Below, piece after piece: positions 1 to 11,735 of a stretch of DNA of 64,000 bases. This DNA is from Tillus elongatus (Eukaryota; Arthropoda; Insecta; Coleoptera; Cleridae). The stretch is taken from positions 153,467,047 to 153,531,046 of the forward strand of contig OZ023265.1 of NCBI GenBank assembly GCA_964006375.1. Reading direction: 5' to 3'. The notes under the pieces were generated by a model that saw only the letters and a program-made list of their open reading frames with translations, did no database searches and was not told the origin of the DNA. The position numbers were made by a program, and so were the translations under genes. How positions within the stretch are numbered: position 1 is the first letter of the stretch; every line of letters starts with the position of its first letter.

Positions 1-71
<71 letters not shown>

Positions 72-175
72 GAAATTGAAACTGACCCCGGATATAGGTT
101 TAGTTAGCGCTCCTTTGAAGAAATCTTTAAAAAATTCCCATTAGGGAATTTTTTTTACGAAAATTCACTAAACAG
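1..175 (+). repeat. AT-microsatellite element, flank A part
   Basis: The window opens inside an (AT)n tract (1-64). It is followed by the conserved block here called flank A, which reads GAAACTGACCCCGGATAT and later TTAGTGAATTTT-type palindromic ends. The same block follows or precedes (AT)n tracts near 1411, 13000, 23600, 28255, 59460 and 59740, so it is part of a dispersed element and not unique DNA. The copy is cut by the window edge. Confidence 0.7.
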
Positions 176-215
176 GTCTGCACGCAGCAAGTTATAGTAG
201 ACAATTTCCATATGT
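176..215 (+). repeat. Degenerate hairpin terminal motif
   Basis: The stretch CACGCAGCAAGTTATAGTAG resembles the recurrent terminal module (consensus GACGCAGCAAGTGCGTTATGG) but has lost the TGCG arm of the hairpin. It sits directly after a flank A palindrome. It probably marks the end of an old copy of the hairpin-ended family. Confidence 0.5.
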
Positions 216-241
216 TTAACAGACCGAAACGTTCAGTTTGC

Positions 242-470
242 GGGGCGACTAACCTCTAGAATTCGGATTAGGGGGTGGCGAGTTCGTGTACCGTATTCAG
301 ACAGTCGGTTTTTCTCGAATGTGGAAAGACCTGCTTCCGGCGAGTGGTCCCTTGTCTATATTATGTGTACGTAAACTCCTCTCGCACAAGTTTAGGACTT
401 CTGAGGACAGAGTTTGTCCATGTGGTGTTATTTTTATGTTATTTATTATTATTATTGTAATAATATATCG
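242..470 (+). pseudogene. Possible 3' end of a LINE, (ATT)n tail
   Basis: A short reading frame at 286-510 contains a Cys-x-Cys pair (EDRVCPCG) of the sort found near the C-terminus of RNase H-type or Jockey-type LINEs. It runs straight into a (TTATTA)n stretch at 438-462 that would suit a microsatellite-tailed retrotransposon. No RT motif is present, so the assignment rests on these two weak signs. No function is assigned to 471-706, which is AT-rich. Confidence 0.25.
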
Positions 471-712
471 TAAGTGTAAAGTAACGTCTTATCCAAAGCA
501 GCTTTTTTAACCAGCAAATTTTGGCCTCAAACATTTTCTGGAAACATGTACGGGAGCTGTGATATGTACTGTCTAATTAGGTCTGAAACACTCTGTATAT
601 TGAAATGTCGCTGGGTAATTAGTCGCGCGGTTCTGGCATACAACATATTTATTTAAATTAAAATAATACAATTATTTCCAAATTTAGTTAAAAAACAACG
701 TTTCTTTTGATT

Positions 713-1051
713 TTTTTTAACGTCGGTTTATTTCCCCGACTATGGCTAATCACCGACGCCAGGGAGCAGATTCACCTCATTATGTTGGAAAATTTGACGA
801 ACCTCTGCCTTTCTGCAAGGAGGATAGGTAGTTTTAACGCGCCCAACATCGCATGGACACAGGTCCGACAGCTTTTGGCCCCCTCCGAAGGGTGGAACGT
901 GCTGACATTCAACTTGTTGAAATACAATGCCACAACCTCGGTTGATGTTAATTGTACAGTATATATTGGAAAAGTGAATGGGAAACCCTGGGAATCGAAC
1001 TTGGATCACTCGGTTCAGACGTACACCTCTTTACCACTGAACCACCGAAGC
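713..1051 (-). mobile_element. tRNA-derived SINE, copy 1
   Basis: Read on the minus strand, the head (about 1051-985) carries an RNA polymerase III A box (GGTTCAGTGGTAAAG) and a B box (AGTTCGATTCC) at tRNA-like spacing. The body has a conserved domain shared with five other copies in this window. The tail is CCGACGTTAAA followed by A-rich sequence. The open frame on the plus strand at 707-1102 is an accident of the repeat. SINEs do not encode protein and depend on a LINE reverse transcriptase; the partner LINE is not identifiable here. Confidence 0.8.
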
Positions 1052-1345
1052 TTTTTTGAAAATGTTATAAAATGGGTCTACTTCATGTTAATTCGTGAAT
1101 GACACTGCCATGGTTTTTGTTAGCTGACACTTAGGTAGGTATGTCGGGTTTATAAATACAGAGGACACTGGATCAAATTTTGCTTGTAATTTCTTTGTGC
1201 TTTAACGACGGTTTAATTTCGCGACTATGGCCAATCACCGACGCCAGGGGGCAGTTTCACCTCACTATCCTGGAAATTTTGCCAAACCTCTGCCTTTATA
1301 TAATGACCGTAATGATATTTAACATGCCCAGCATCGAATGGACCC
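806..1345 (+). repeat. Direct segmental duplication, left copy
   Basis: This 540-bp block (part of SINE copy 1, a 140-bp spacer, part of SINE copy 2) is repeated almost base for base at 2958-3496, about 97 percent identical by eye. The identity runs through the non-SINE spacer, so it is a duplication of the locus and not two independent SINE insertions. The copies bracket a microsatellite element and a transposase relic. Confidence 0.85.
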
Positions 1346-1352
1346 GGACCGA
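1195..1352 (-). mobile_element. SINE copy 2, 5'-truncated
   Basis: Minus-strand copy of the same SINE family, with the conserved 3' domain (GGCCATAGTCGCG) and the CGTTAAA tail but no tRNA-like head. It is cut at about 1350 where the microsatellite element begins. Comparison with 3350-3690 shows where the missing head should lie. Confidence 0.7.
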
Positions 1353-1403
1353 GTATCACTTTTAAAGCTCAAAATGTCCGCCATTTTTGTCAATACATTA
1401 CTG

Positions 1404-2270
<867 letters not shown>

Positions 2271-2950
2271 GCTTTCTTATTACTGGAACTGGTAACCCGT
2301 TTTAGAATGTGTTTATTAATTCCAGCAAATAGCTCCCTTACCCTTTGAACTAACATATCTGTTTCTTCAGGTGGATCGAATTCATACATTTCATTTTTAC
2401 ATGTCCCCATAAGTAAAAATCTAGAGGCGTAAGGTCTGGACTACTAGCTGACCATATTACTGGACCGCTATTTGAAATTATTATTTCTCCGAATGTGTTA
2501 CGGAATAGAGTCTGAACCTCTCTAGAATTATGAGCAGGACAGCCATCATGCTAAAACCAAACATTTTGAAATTGAGTCTCTGGCACCGCTTGTCTGCTTG
2601 CAAGGATTATTTGGGTTTGTAACATATCAAATAACGCCGGATGTTAAGTGTATCAGCGTAAAAAATGGCCCTATTAACTGGTTTCCTGAAAAATAAAAAG
2701 ATAGAATTACAACGTACGATTTAAGAAATTAAAACTAAAATTTTTGTCCCCCTTACACTTTTAAGATATGCTTACCATAGATTCCACACCATACATTCAC
2801 TTCAAAGCGCGTTTGAAATCTACGGAGATTTCGTAATTCTGTATTTTCAGTTGCCCAGTAATGATGGTTGTGACGACTGAACACTCCCTAATTTGTGAAA
2901 CGACTTTCATCAGTCCAAATTACTTGCTTAGGAAAGTCTCGATTTTCACG
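2271..2950 (-). pseudogene. DD41D transposase relic with apparent intron
   Basis: Minus-strand relic of an ITm (Tc1/mariner) DDE transposase. Reading from the right, the first catalytic Asp lies in IWTDESRF (about 2920), the second in HDGCPAHN, and the third in SSPDLTPLDFYLWG. There are 41 residues between the second and third Asp, the DD41D spacing. The frame is broken by stops. Between 2775 and 2686 a GT...AG stretch with a T-rich 3' end interrupts the gene; removing it rejoins GIYG to NQLIGPFF in frame. The N-terminus is replaced by the duplicated SINE block and the C-terminus ends at the hairpin module, so both ends are lost. Confidence 0.75.
2686..2775 (-). other. Candidate spliceosomal intron in transposase relic
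   Basis: Ninety bases, starting GTAAGC and ending TTTTTATTTTTCAG on the minus strand. Exact removal keeps the reading frame and restores a block conserved in the family (GIYGNQLIGPFF). Introns are uncommon in Tc1/mariner genes, so this is either a genuine intron or a short insertion that happens to resemble one. Confidence 0.6.
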
Positions 2951-3204
2951 GCAACCCCTGCGTTTCTGCAAGGAGGATAGGTAGTTTTAACGTGCCCAAC
3001 ATCGTATGGACACAGGTCCGACAGCTTTTGGACCCCTCCGAAGGGTGGAACGTGCTGACATTCAACTTGCTGAAATACAATGCCACAACCTCGGTTGATG
3101 TTAATTGTACAGTATATATTGGAAAAGTGAAAGGGAAACCCTGGGAATCGAACTTGGATCACTCGGTTCAGACGTACACCTCTTTACCACTGAACCACCG
3201 AAGC
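2951..3204 (-). mobile_element. SINE copy 3, 3'-truncated
   Basis: Minus-strand SINE with intact tRNA-like head: A box near 3200, B box near 3153. It lacks the 3' domain, which ends abruptly at the left boundary of the 540-bp duplication. Nearly identical to copy 1 through the duplicated part. Confidence 0.75.
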
Positions 3205-3496
3205 TTTTTTGAAAATCTTATAAAATGGGTCTACTTCATGTTAATTCGTGACTGACACTGCCATGGTTTTTGTTAGCTGAAACTTAGGTAGGTATGTCGG
3301 GTTTATAAATACAAAGGACACTGGATCAAATTTTGCTTGTATTTTTTTTGTGCTTTAACGACGGTTTAATTTCGCGACTATGGCCAATCACCGACGACAG
3401 GGGGCAGTTTCACCTCACTATCCTGGAAATGTTGCCAAACCTCTGCCTTTATATAATGACCGTAATGATATTTAACGTGCCCAGCATCGAATGGAC
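2958..3496 (+). repeat. Direct segmental duplication, right copy
   Basis: Second copy of the block at 806-1345, offset by about 2150 bases. Beyond 3496 this copy continues into the rest of SINE copy 4, which the left copy lacks because an element is inserted there. The right copy therefore preserves the older arrangement. Confidence 0.85.
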
Positions 3497-3690
3497 CTGG
3501 GACCGACGGCTTTACCCTCTCTCAGGAGCGCGGAACATGCGGCCATTTACCTTGCTTAAATACGATACCACAACCTCGATTGATGTTAGTTTTACAGTAT
3601 GTACAGGAAAAGTGCAATATGAAACCTGGAAAACGAACCCAGTACCCTACTGCTCAGAGGCGCACATTCTTACGACTGGACCACCGAGTC
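3350..3690 (-). mobile_element. SINE copy 4, near full length
   Basis: Minus-strand SINE with a head at 3690-3625 (A box GGTCCAGTCGTAAG; B box GGTTCG followed by a diverged TTTTCC), the shared body and the CGTCGTTAAA tail. The B box has lost part of its consensus, so this copy is unlikely to be transcribed. Confidence 0.75.
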
Positions 3691-4139
3691 TACTATGCTT
3701 GTAATTAGATATTTAAAAAGGATGAACATGAGAAGAAAGCTGTTATAAAATTTAAACAACGTAAAAAACGTTCGTTTTATAGATACAGTCAATCAGGTGA
3801 TGATTTATTGGTACTTTTATTACAGATGTTTGTTATTTATTGTTTCATTTAACCAGACCCCCCATTATAACGGCGGTTTCTCTTATTTCGCTTTTGCAAA
3901 TGTTATGGCGATGTAAAAATCAATTTGTCATTAGACATTAAGTCCATGATTCATCAAAATACTGCGAAGCCATGAATCATTCTAACCCTATCCAAATGGG
4001 AATACGAAAGTGGCTGTAAAGCGAGGGTGTTTTTCGCAAATTGAATGTGCTTTGTTTGATTGTGTATTGTAGAAGTTTGTTAAATTTGAACGAAATAACT
4101 TTTATATCTTATGGAGAACAACAAGGAAAGCCTATAAAG

Positions 4140-4142
<3 letters not shown>
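3691..4142. other. No recognised feature
   Basis: AT-rich sequence between SINE copy 4 and an (AT)n tract. I see no gene, RNA or repeat shared with the rest of the window here. Confidence 0.5.

Positions 4143-4222
<80 letters not shown>
4143..4222. repeat. (AT)n tract abutting a DD41D element
   Basis: About 80 bases of AT dinucleotide with one interruption near 4185. The right edge touches the terminus of the deleted DD41D element directly. Confidence 0.9.
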
Positions 4223-4227
<5 letters not shown>

Positions 4228-5284
4228 GGCGCATGGAAAACGAAACAGACCGATTTGCGTCCTGAGAAAATTTTTTTTTAATAAGAAACGCTGAAACACG
4301 CAAATTTTAATATTAAGGGGGACATGTTTTGACGAATTCAACTTTGTCACATCAATCCCTTAAGGGTGGTGATAACAACGCTTATATTTTAAATAGGGAA
4401 CATGGGTCGAGTGTTACATTATTTGAAAGCTCTTTCTTTTTTGAATTCAGCACACAAATTTTTTTGGAAGTTTTATCAACTCGTTTAAAAATTATTCACA
4501 GTTGAAGTTGCAAGAACGTATTTCATTTATTGTGATAAGAAATGCATTAATTAGTCAATTTCTCGTTAAAAAAACTAAAAAATAAAACCAAGCGTTCAAA
4601 AATGTTTATTCAGTTAAGTAAGTGTTCAACTTGTTGACCACCAGCTTCCATACAAAAGTACAAATTTTGTTCAAAACGAGCTCTGACATTCTGGAGCATT
4701 TGTGGAGTTATTAGACGGCATTCTTCAACAATGCGCCGTCATAATTCTTCCAGAGACGGTTCTGTTACGTAAATTATACTCTTTAAATGGCCCCATAGAA
4801 AGAAGTCTAAAGGAGTTAAATCCTGTGATCTAAGGGGCCACTCAATAGCACTTCTACGCCCAATCCATTTTCCTGGAAACTCTCTGTTTAAAAACTTCCT
4901 AACACGTTGTGTTCCCTCATTTCGATAAGAAATGTTTTGATAGTCATTTTTTTGTTTACAAACCAAGAAAACATTCACTATCAGCAGATTTCTTATCGGA
5001 ATGAGTGAAATGCGTTTTTGCATCTTTAACTGTGAATAATCTTTAAACGAGTTAATAAAATTAAAAAAAAATATTTGTGTGCTGAATTCAGAAAAGACAG
5101 AGCTTTAAAATGATGTAACACTCGACCGATGTTCCCTATTTGAAATATAAGGGTTGATATAACCACCCTTAAGGGGTTAATGTGACAAAGTTGAGTTATG
5201 TCAAAACATGTCCCCCTCAATATTAAAATTAACGTGTTTCAAAAATTCTCTGAGCGCAAATCGGTCTGCTTCGTTTTCAATGCG

Positions 5285-5285
<1 letters not shown>
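4223..5285 (-). mobile_element. Internally deleted DD41D element
   Basis: A 1.06-kb element with long inverted repeats: GGGTGGCGCATGGAAAACG at the left is matched by the inverted CATTGAAAACGAAGCAG at 5285, and similarity extends some 300 bases inward. The right terminus has lost the outer GGGTG, probably eroded into the AT tract. The interior keeps only the 3' part of the transposase, joined to TIR sequence by an internal deletion. It is a MITE-like derivative of the fuller copy at 53548-55190. Both ends lie in (AT)n, consistent with a TA target. Confidence 0.75.
4610..4925 (-). pseudogene. DD41D transposase C-terminal fragment
   Basis: Minus-strand fragment running from QRVRKFLNREF through RSQDLTPLDFFLWGHLK to a terminal EHLL and stop at 4610. 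It carries the third catalytic Asp (TPLDFF) only; the first two are deleted. The matching part of the element at 54755-55055 is closely similar, so the two are one family. It cannot be an active enzyme. Confidence 0.75.

Positions 5286-5367
<82 letters not shown>
5286..5367. repeat. (AT)n tract at right end of DD41D element
   Basis: About 82 bases of AT dinucleotide. On the left it touches the DD41D element. On the right it touches AGGGTGATCC, which resembles the CAGGGTG terminus of another ITm element, although no matching end was found. Confidence 0.9.
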
Positions 5368-5371
<4 letters not shown>

Positions 5372-5950
5372 GGTGATCCAGAATCTAGCCTCACCAAGAG
5401 GATATCGCTTATTATCTGAAATAGAAGGTAGCTTTGATTTCGACCAAGTTGATAAAATTTACGTTCTTTATTATGCCGCAAAAACAAACAACTGTCATTC
5501 AAGAAATTGTCAAAAATCTAGAAAAGCGTGTTTCGATTTTCAACCGTCGCTCATTCATTTGAATTCATATAAAGAAACTAAAAACACATTTTCCCTGCTA
5601 TTTGAAGTTTTTTATTTGATAGCGAACTTAAAATTATAGAAGAACGTTTCACCATGCTTGGGACGTTATCACCTTCCTTACTTCTTTTGAGCGCCATCTT
5701 CTATTTTGACATCATAATTTATTTAAATTATTTAAAAAATTTCTGTTGGCATCGGTAGCGGGGTTGGGCAAATGATCTAAACTCGGCTAAATTTTTATCA
5801 ATTTGTTAAAAAATAGTACGATGTGGTTATTGCCGTTCCGAAAATATTTCTACATATCTCATGCTCAATATTATTGTATTTCTATCTGATGGATAAAAAA
5901 CGAGGTTACATAGCACAGTTATCTTTATTATTGGTCTGCATTTTAGTATC
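5368..5950. other. Unassigned; possible ITm terminus at left edge
   Basis: Begins AGGGTGATCCAGAATC, which resembles ITm terminal repeats elsewhere in the window. No inverted partner is visible and no open frame shows homology. Confidence 0.3.
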
Positions 5951-6870
5951 ACAACGCCATCACTGATGACAGAAATTTCCGCGGCTGGAGGATCAGCAAT
6001 CCTCCGGTGCTGGAATATACATCGACAGCCTGGGGGTGCGCGAGAGTTATGCTCTGGGCGTATATACAACGGCACTCGAAACGGAGGTGTACGCTATCCT
6101 GTCTGTAGCCAATCGACAGGATGTGAGGATGAGCCCTGAGAAATGTGTATACATTTGCTCGGATTGCTAGACGGTCCTCCGGTCAGTCTGCGTGGTCAGA
6201 GTTAGGTCAACAATAGTTCAGGAGTGTGCTGGCGCCTTTTAGGGACAAGTCAGGACAAAGCATGTGCAACTTGTGTGGGTTCCGGGACACTGTGGCGTAG
6301 CGGGGAATGAGGTGGCGAATGATCTAGAAAGTCTTGGTTCCCGGAGGCTGTTCTGTGGTCCGGAGCCTGCGATAGGCATAAGTAAGAAGACGGTCTCCGT
6401 CGCCTCAGAAAGGTGGATTGAGGAGGCCATGGAGAGGCACTAGGGGTCGGCCGGTAGTTGTAGGCAGGCGAGGGACTTCGTGGAGGGGCCGGACAGAGAC
6501 AAGACTGTCTGGATTCTCGGTAGGAGTCGAGCTGCGGTTCGCCGCATCATTAGGGTGCTAACAGGTCACTGCGCTCTTAGAAGACACCTCACATTGATAG
6601 GTGTCGAGAGGGATTCCATTTACCAGGAATGCGGCGACAATGAAGAGACGTCTTACCACTACCTGTGTGAATGCAAGGCTTTTGGGAGTCTTCGAACAGA
6701 ATTGTTCCGTTTGAGGATTCTGCAGAGGAACCAGGTAAGTACCGTCCAATGGGAGGCCGTCATGGCCTTCATTTCAAAGTCGAGGCGGTTTGGCGATGGA
6801 AACGAGGAAGACTAGCGCATGGATCCTGGGTTGCCGGGGTTGGCAATGTCTTCTCTTATGGCAGTAAATA
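5951..6870 (+). pseudogene. RNase H-bearing LINE, 3' relic
   Basis: Degenerate plus-strand remains of a non-LTR retrotransposon. A ribonuclease H domain is recognisable in pieces: GIYIDSLGVRESYALG (about 6015), a SPEKCVYICSD strand, and the diagnostic WVPGHCGVAGNEVAND (about 6280). It is followed by a C-terminal Cys/His cluster (CGDNEETSYHYLCEC, about 6630) in the frame 6480-6815. RNase H places it in the I/R1-like group. Several frameshifts and stops break it, and RT and endonuclease are absent. Its higher GC content than its surroundings marks the insertion. Confidence 0.75.
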
Positions 6871-7119
6871 ACCTCTAGCAGTTTTGTCTCGTAGTTCCGT
6901 ATCACACTGTAGATTTGACCAATTTGTTTTAGGTGTGTTTTGACGATCATAAGTAAATATGAGCTATAATGAGAGCGAAACTGGTAAGTTATAACCCTTA
7001 AAGTTTGTGGTTATTTTATTTATGATGTAATGATAAAAAATTAAACTTTAATTATAAGAAGAAAAGTGACCTAGATAGTAAGTGGTGATGTAATATATAA
7101 TCTAAATAAAAGGAAGACT
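6871..7119. other. No recognised feature
   Basis: AT-rich sequence after the LINE relic. Nothing recognised. Confidence 0.4.
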
Positions 7120-8265
7120 TCGTGCCTTATAAGCTGGAGATGTCGAATACACACATAAAAATCGAGACTCAATTATGATTATTTATTGATAAAAATGACT
7201 CTATATAATGCAAAGTGTAAATTAGTAAAATGATTGCCTGGGGCAGTTATTATGAGAGTTTAAAATGAACAAGATAAAAGAAAAACAGATGAGCCAGGTA
7301 CTTAGCTTTGTTTCCCAGGTGATGTTTCATGTGGGCCAAGTGGAGACGCAGAGTACTTCAGCAGGACGTCTCAATATGGGAGTCATTCAAGGCTGTCCAG
7401 ACTGTTGCTAAACTTGAGCAGGGCTCTGTTGACTTGACTTCAGCGGGCTCTCCAAGTTACTGATGGTCCATTTCTGTTATTCTTGCTATCATGACGGTGT
7501 AACTTTACATATGCGGATGTTGGATGGTGCAGAGCAGGTGCCCTAAGTTGGCGGGGGGTGAGGTCCCAAAATAAGAAGGGTAGCTGCAAACAATTCAGGT
7601 CGCCTTAATATTCTGTTGAATTCGAGGTTATTTTCAGTTATGGTACCTTACCAGGTCTTGCATAAAAACCCGGATAATCTGCATTTTAATTTTTAAAAAC
7701 TATAACCTTATCATTGATTAAAAATTACTCGAACATGACCGCAAACTATCATTAAAAAGAAACAAGAGATATATTACACAGAGCAATTCACTAAAGCAAT
7801 CTACATCGCAATCCAGTCAGCGTTTTTAACAGCTAATTTATTCGACTTACCCCATCTAGGCATGCTGATTCCTCTTTAGCCCATTATTATATTGACCATC
7901 TTAATTTTTTAAATGATTTTCAGGAAGAGGACTTCATTAAAGACGGTAGGTCTATATAGACTTCTTACCTAAGGCACGAACATAAACGACGGCTGAATTA
8001 ATTAGTTGCTATCGGGAGTCCGAAGAGAATAGCTATATTTCCATCGCCTAGTTTTGAGAACATTTTAAAGTTCATCGAATAACAAGGAGATATTTCATTG
8101 ACTATGATCCTGGTAAATCGCATCGATGGTTATGACGTCAGCTTATGCTGGCAAAATCCCTTGAGTAAACAAATATTATAATGATGTATTAATGAACTTT
8201 ATAGCGTGGGAAAGGTTGTAAAACGTGTAAAACGTTGCAAACTGTTTTTCGTGATGGCCAAGTGC
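7120..8265 (-). repeat. LTR-like dispersed repeat
   Basis: This stretch shares scattered blocks with 23520-23600 and with 26130-26400, including CATAAAAATCGAGA next to TTTATTTATT and, at 8218-8240, GTTGTAAAACGTGTAA. On the minus strand the shared TTTATT blocks would act as AATAAA signals, and an AACTTTATAG box lies near 8196. These features would suit a solo LTR, but I could not identify termini or a target duplication. Confidence 0.35.
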
Positions 8266-8723
8266 ATGTAACAAACAGTTTTGTGTTTACTTTTACCATT
8301 ATTTATAGTATATTTAAACCGCAACGGGGCATTTGTTGTTTGTAACATTGTATTTCTACGTATTATTTTAATTGTGAATAACTAAATCCTTTATTACGGG
8401 GAAAATCAATCTAATCCACCCAGATTAACTTTTTCTTGGTGTGATTTACTATTATTTCACATATATCGAGATAAATTGATAACAAGTGGGATTTAGATAA
8501 AATGCTATATCGCTAGACATTGCAATCTAAATATAATTTAGACAATTGGTCTCTGTTAAATGTTTACGGTAATTAGTGCAAAATACGCAGCTTAAGTTTA
8601 TATGTGATATCCAGAAACTTAATTTTTTTCCAAAACCGGGTAGAATGAAAACCATTAGAAATATTAAATAATTGAAGAAAAAAGCATTTTAAGTTATAAT
8701 TCCAACTACAAGGTATAAAAACT
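8266..8723. other. No recognised feature
   Basis: AT-rich spacer. Nothing recognised. Confidence 0.4.
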
Positions 8724-9691
8724 CTAGACGCAGCAAGTACATTATGGTAGTGAATTTTCATAATAATTGTACACTATTAATAAGATATATTATTAAAACT
8801 AATTCTTTAAATTTAAATGGACCTTGGAGATCGGTTTTAGAGTCCCAGTTTTCAATTATTTGAAAAAATTTATATTTTATATGGAGCTGCTAAATTAAAA
8901 TTTGGTCTTAGATATAATATGTAAATACTGCAAGTGTCTTTGAAAAATTGTGTTACAAATTTCATTAAAGTTACAAACGTTTTTAAAAAAAAAAATTATT
9001 TGCAGAGGGAATGTACCTGTCGAATTATAAATATGACAGGTATTTTTCCATATTAATTGCTTGGATAGTTTTGTTTTAGTCAACCCATGCAGTTTTTGCG
9101 AACAATCAACAACAAAAAAGATTTTTTTATGTTATGGTAGAAAATTTTCGTAAAAATATTTCAAATCCGAAAGCTCAATAAATTTCCCATTAAGCCACAA
9201 TCTTCAATATTGAACCTTAGTAACACCTATGTAAATGCACGTGGGTTATAAATTAAAGAAAAATAACATATTGAGCTTCGTTTTGTTTTTAAAAACCTTT
9301 TTTGTTGTTTATTGTTTGCAAAAACTGGATAAGTTGACTAAAACAAAACCATCCAAACAATTAATAAGGAAAAATACCTGTCATATTTATAATTTGACAG
9401 GTACATCCCCTTTGTAAATAATTAATTATTTTCTGAAAACTTTTGTAACTTTAATGAAATTTGTAACACAATTTTTTTAAAGACACTTGCAGTATTTACA
9501 TATTATACCTAAGACTAAATTTTTATTTAGTAGCTCCATATAAAATATAAATTTTTTCCAATAATCGCTAACTGGGGCTCTAGAACCGATCTCCAAGGTC
9601 AATTTAAAGAATTAGTTTTAATAATATATCTTACTAATAGTGTACAATTCTTATGAAAATTCACTACCATAATGTACTTGCTGCGTCTAGA
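8724..9691. mobile_element. Palindromic hairpin-ended element (~970 bp)
   Basis: The hairpin module lies in plus orientation at 8724-8762 and inverted at 9651-9691. The two halves are inverted copies of each other: the block with AATTCTTTAAATTTAAATGG near 8800 recurs inverted near 9605, and ATGACAGGTATTTTTCC near 9035 inverted near 9370. A half of the same design occurs at 13632-14150 and another at 62520-62952. It is non-coding, and the short frames at 8895 and 9235 are mirror translations. Confidence 0.7.
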
Positions 9692-10005
9692 GTTTTTTAT
9701 AATTCGACAGGTACATTCCCTTTATAAATCATTTATTCTTTCTGAAAAACGTTTGTAACTTTAATGAAATTTGTAACAATTTTTTTAAAGGCACCTGCAG
9801 TACTTAAATATTATATCCAAGACCAAATTTTAATTTAGTAGCTCCATATAAAATATAAATTTTTCAAATAATCGCTAACTGGGACTCTAAAACCGATCTC
9901 CAAGGTCCATTTAAATTTAAAGAATTAGTTTTAATAATATATCTTATTAATAGTGTACAATTCTTTTGAAAATTCACTTCCATAACGTACTTGCTGCGTC
10001 TAGAG
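9692..10005 (-). mobile_element. Additional arm of the hairpin-ended element
   Basis: A third arm of the palindromic element follows directly, in the orientation of the right arm, and ends with its own hairpin module at 9965-10005. It is about 90 percent like the preceding 300 bases by eye, so the right end has been duplicated in tandem. Confidence 0.65.
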
Positions 10006-10754
10006 TTTTTTGTGATACTGGAACCAATAAGTATAAGTTAGTATTTGTTTCACTTGCCAGGTTATTAAAAATATTGAAGAATACAAATAACCATAAGCAT
10101 GTGCTACTTACATTTGATCAACAATTATTGTGTCAGAAACTTTAAGACCAAATCAAAAGAACACTTTTTAATAACAACTCTAACATAATATGTAGAGATA
10201 TAATATAAAGAGCTTTATAATACAAACGTGGCTAGTGGCTACTACTCCATGTAAGGATGGATGCCTTGAAAAATATAACCATAAACAATACTAACGAATC
10301 TTCGAAAGTTTTGAGGTTAGATTGATATTGAAGAAATATATTTCTGGATTATAATGCTACTGGCGCTGAAGCATCGGAAATTAGTACTGAGATTATAGTT
10401 TTAAACCATTTCATTGAAGTGAAGCTTCTATTTGGTATAATATTCTGTAATATAAGAAAGCATTTCAGTTTTAATAAATGTAAATAACACGTCGAATATC
10501 TGACGTTTCAGCGTCAGCAGTCGGCGACTCTCGTTCAGCGGTGACAGTTCCCCTACCATGCAGCGGTGCCAGATTGAGTAAATTAGAATTTATGATAAAT
10601 CAAATGAGAAATTATTGGTAGCTCAACATTTATTAATATTAAGCCACATTTATTAGATGGATTCCTTTTTTTGACGAACTTTTATTTGTCATTAATAAGT
10701 ACAAATACGTGTTATTACCCTATGTTTTCATTTTAATATTTAAATGAAATTTTA
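10006..10754. other. No recognised feature
   Basis: AT-rich DNA with a short GC-richer patch at 10490-10570. Nothing recognised. Confidence 0.4.
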
Positions 10755-11735
10755 ATATTTAGGGGTAGTTTACTCTTGAAGTTTTTTTATTTTTTAGTGC
10801 GACCAGAAAAACTATGAATGCGACCAAGCTATAAATTTATATAAAATCACTGCTGGTAACTGTCTTTCCGCTACCAAAGTTTCACAAAAAAATATTCATA
10901 TTTAGGGGTAGTTTACTCTTGAAGTTTTTTCATTTTTTAGTGCGACCAGAAAAAGTATCAATGCGACCAAGATATAAATTTAAACAGAATCACTGCTGCT
11001 AACTGTCTTTCCGCTACCAAAGTTTCACAAAAAAATATTCATATTTAAGGGTAGTTTACTCTTGAGGTTTTTTTATTTTTTAATGCGACCAGAGAAAGTA
11101 TGAATGCGACCAAGCTATGAATTTACACAGAATCACTGCTGGCAACTGTCTTTCCGCTACCAAAGTTTCACAAAAAAATATTCATATTTAAGGGTAGTTT
11201 ACTCTTGAGGTTTTTTCGTTTTTTAGTGCGACCAGAGAAAGTATGAATGCGACCAAGCTATAAATTTACACAGAATCACTACTCATAACTATATTTCCGC
11301 TACCAAAGTTTAACAAAAGAATATTCATATTAAAGGGTGGTTTACTGTAGAAGTTTTTATATTTTTTAGTGCGACCAGAAAAAGTATCAATGCGACCAGG
11401 CTATAAATATACACAGAATCACTACTGGTAACTGCCTTTCTCCTACCAAAGTTTTACAAAAAATCTTCACATTTAAGGGTACTTTACTCTTGGAGTTTTT
11501 TCATTTTTTAGTGCGACCAAGCTATAAATTTACACAGAATCACTACATGTAACTGTCTTTTCGCTACCCAAGTTTCACAAAAAAAATATTCATATTAAGG
11601 GGTAGTTTACTCCTGAAGTTTTTTCGTTTTTTAGTGCGACCAGAGAAAGTATGAATGCGACCAAGCTTTAAATTTACACATAATCACTGCTGGCTACTGT
11701 CTTTCTACTGCCAAAGTTTCACAAAAAAATATTCA
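10755..11735 (+). repeat. 143-bp satellite, seven forward copies
   Basis: Seven tandem copies. The marker AGGGGTAGTTTACTC begins near 10761, 10904, 11047, 11190, 11333, 11475 and 11598, a period of 142-143 bases with a 20-base deletion in the sixth. Each unit contains GCGACCA twice about 25 bases apart (lost once in the deleted unit) and CTACCAAAGTTTCACAAA. There is no coding potential. Confidence 0.9.

Noticed and set aside
707..1102. 131-codon open frame
   Set aside because: It is the antisense translation of a SINE; similar frames appear in SINE copies at 2992, 3333 and 57041.
5368..5400. AGGGTGATCC as a complete ITm element end
   Set aside because: No inverted partner was found within several kilobases. 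Kept only as a low-confidence note.
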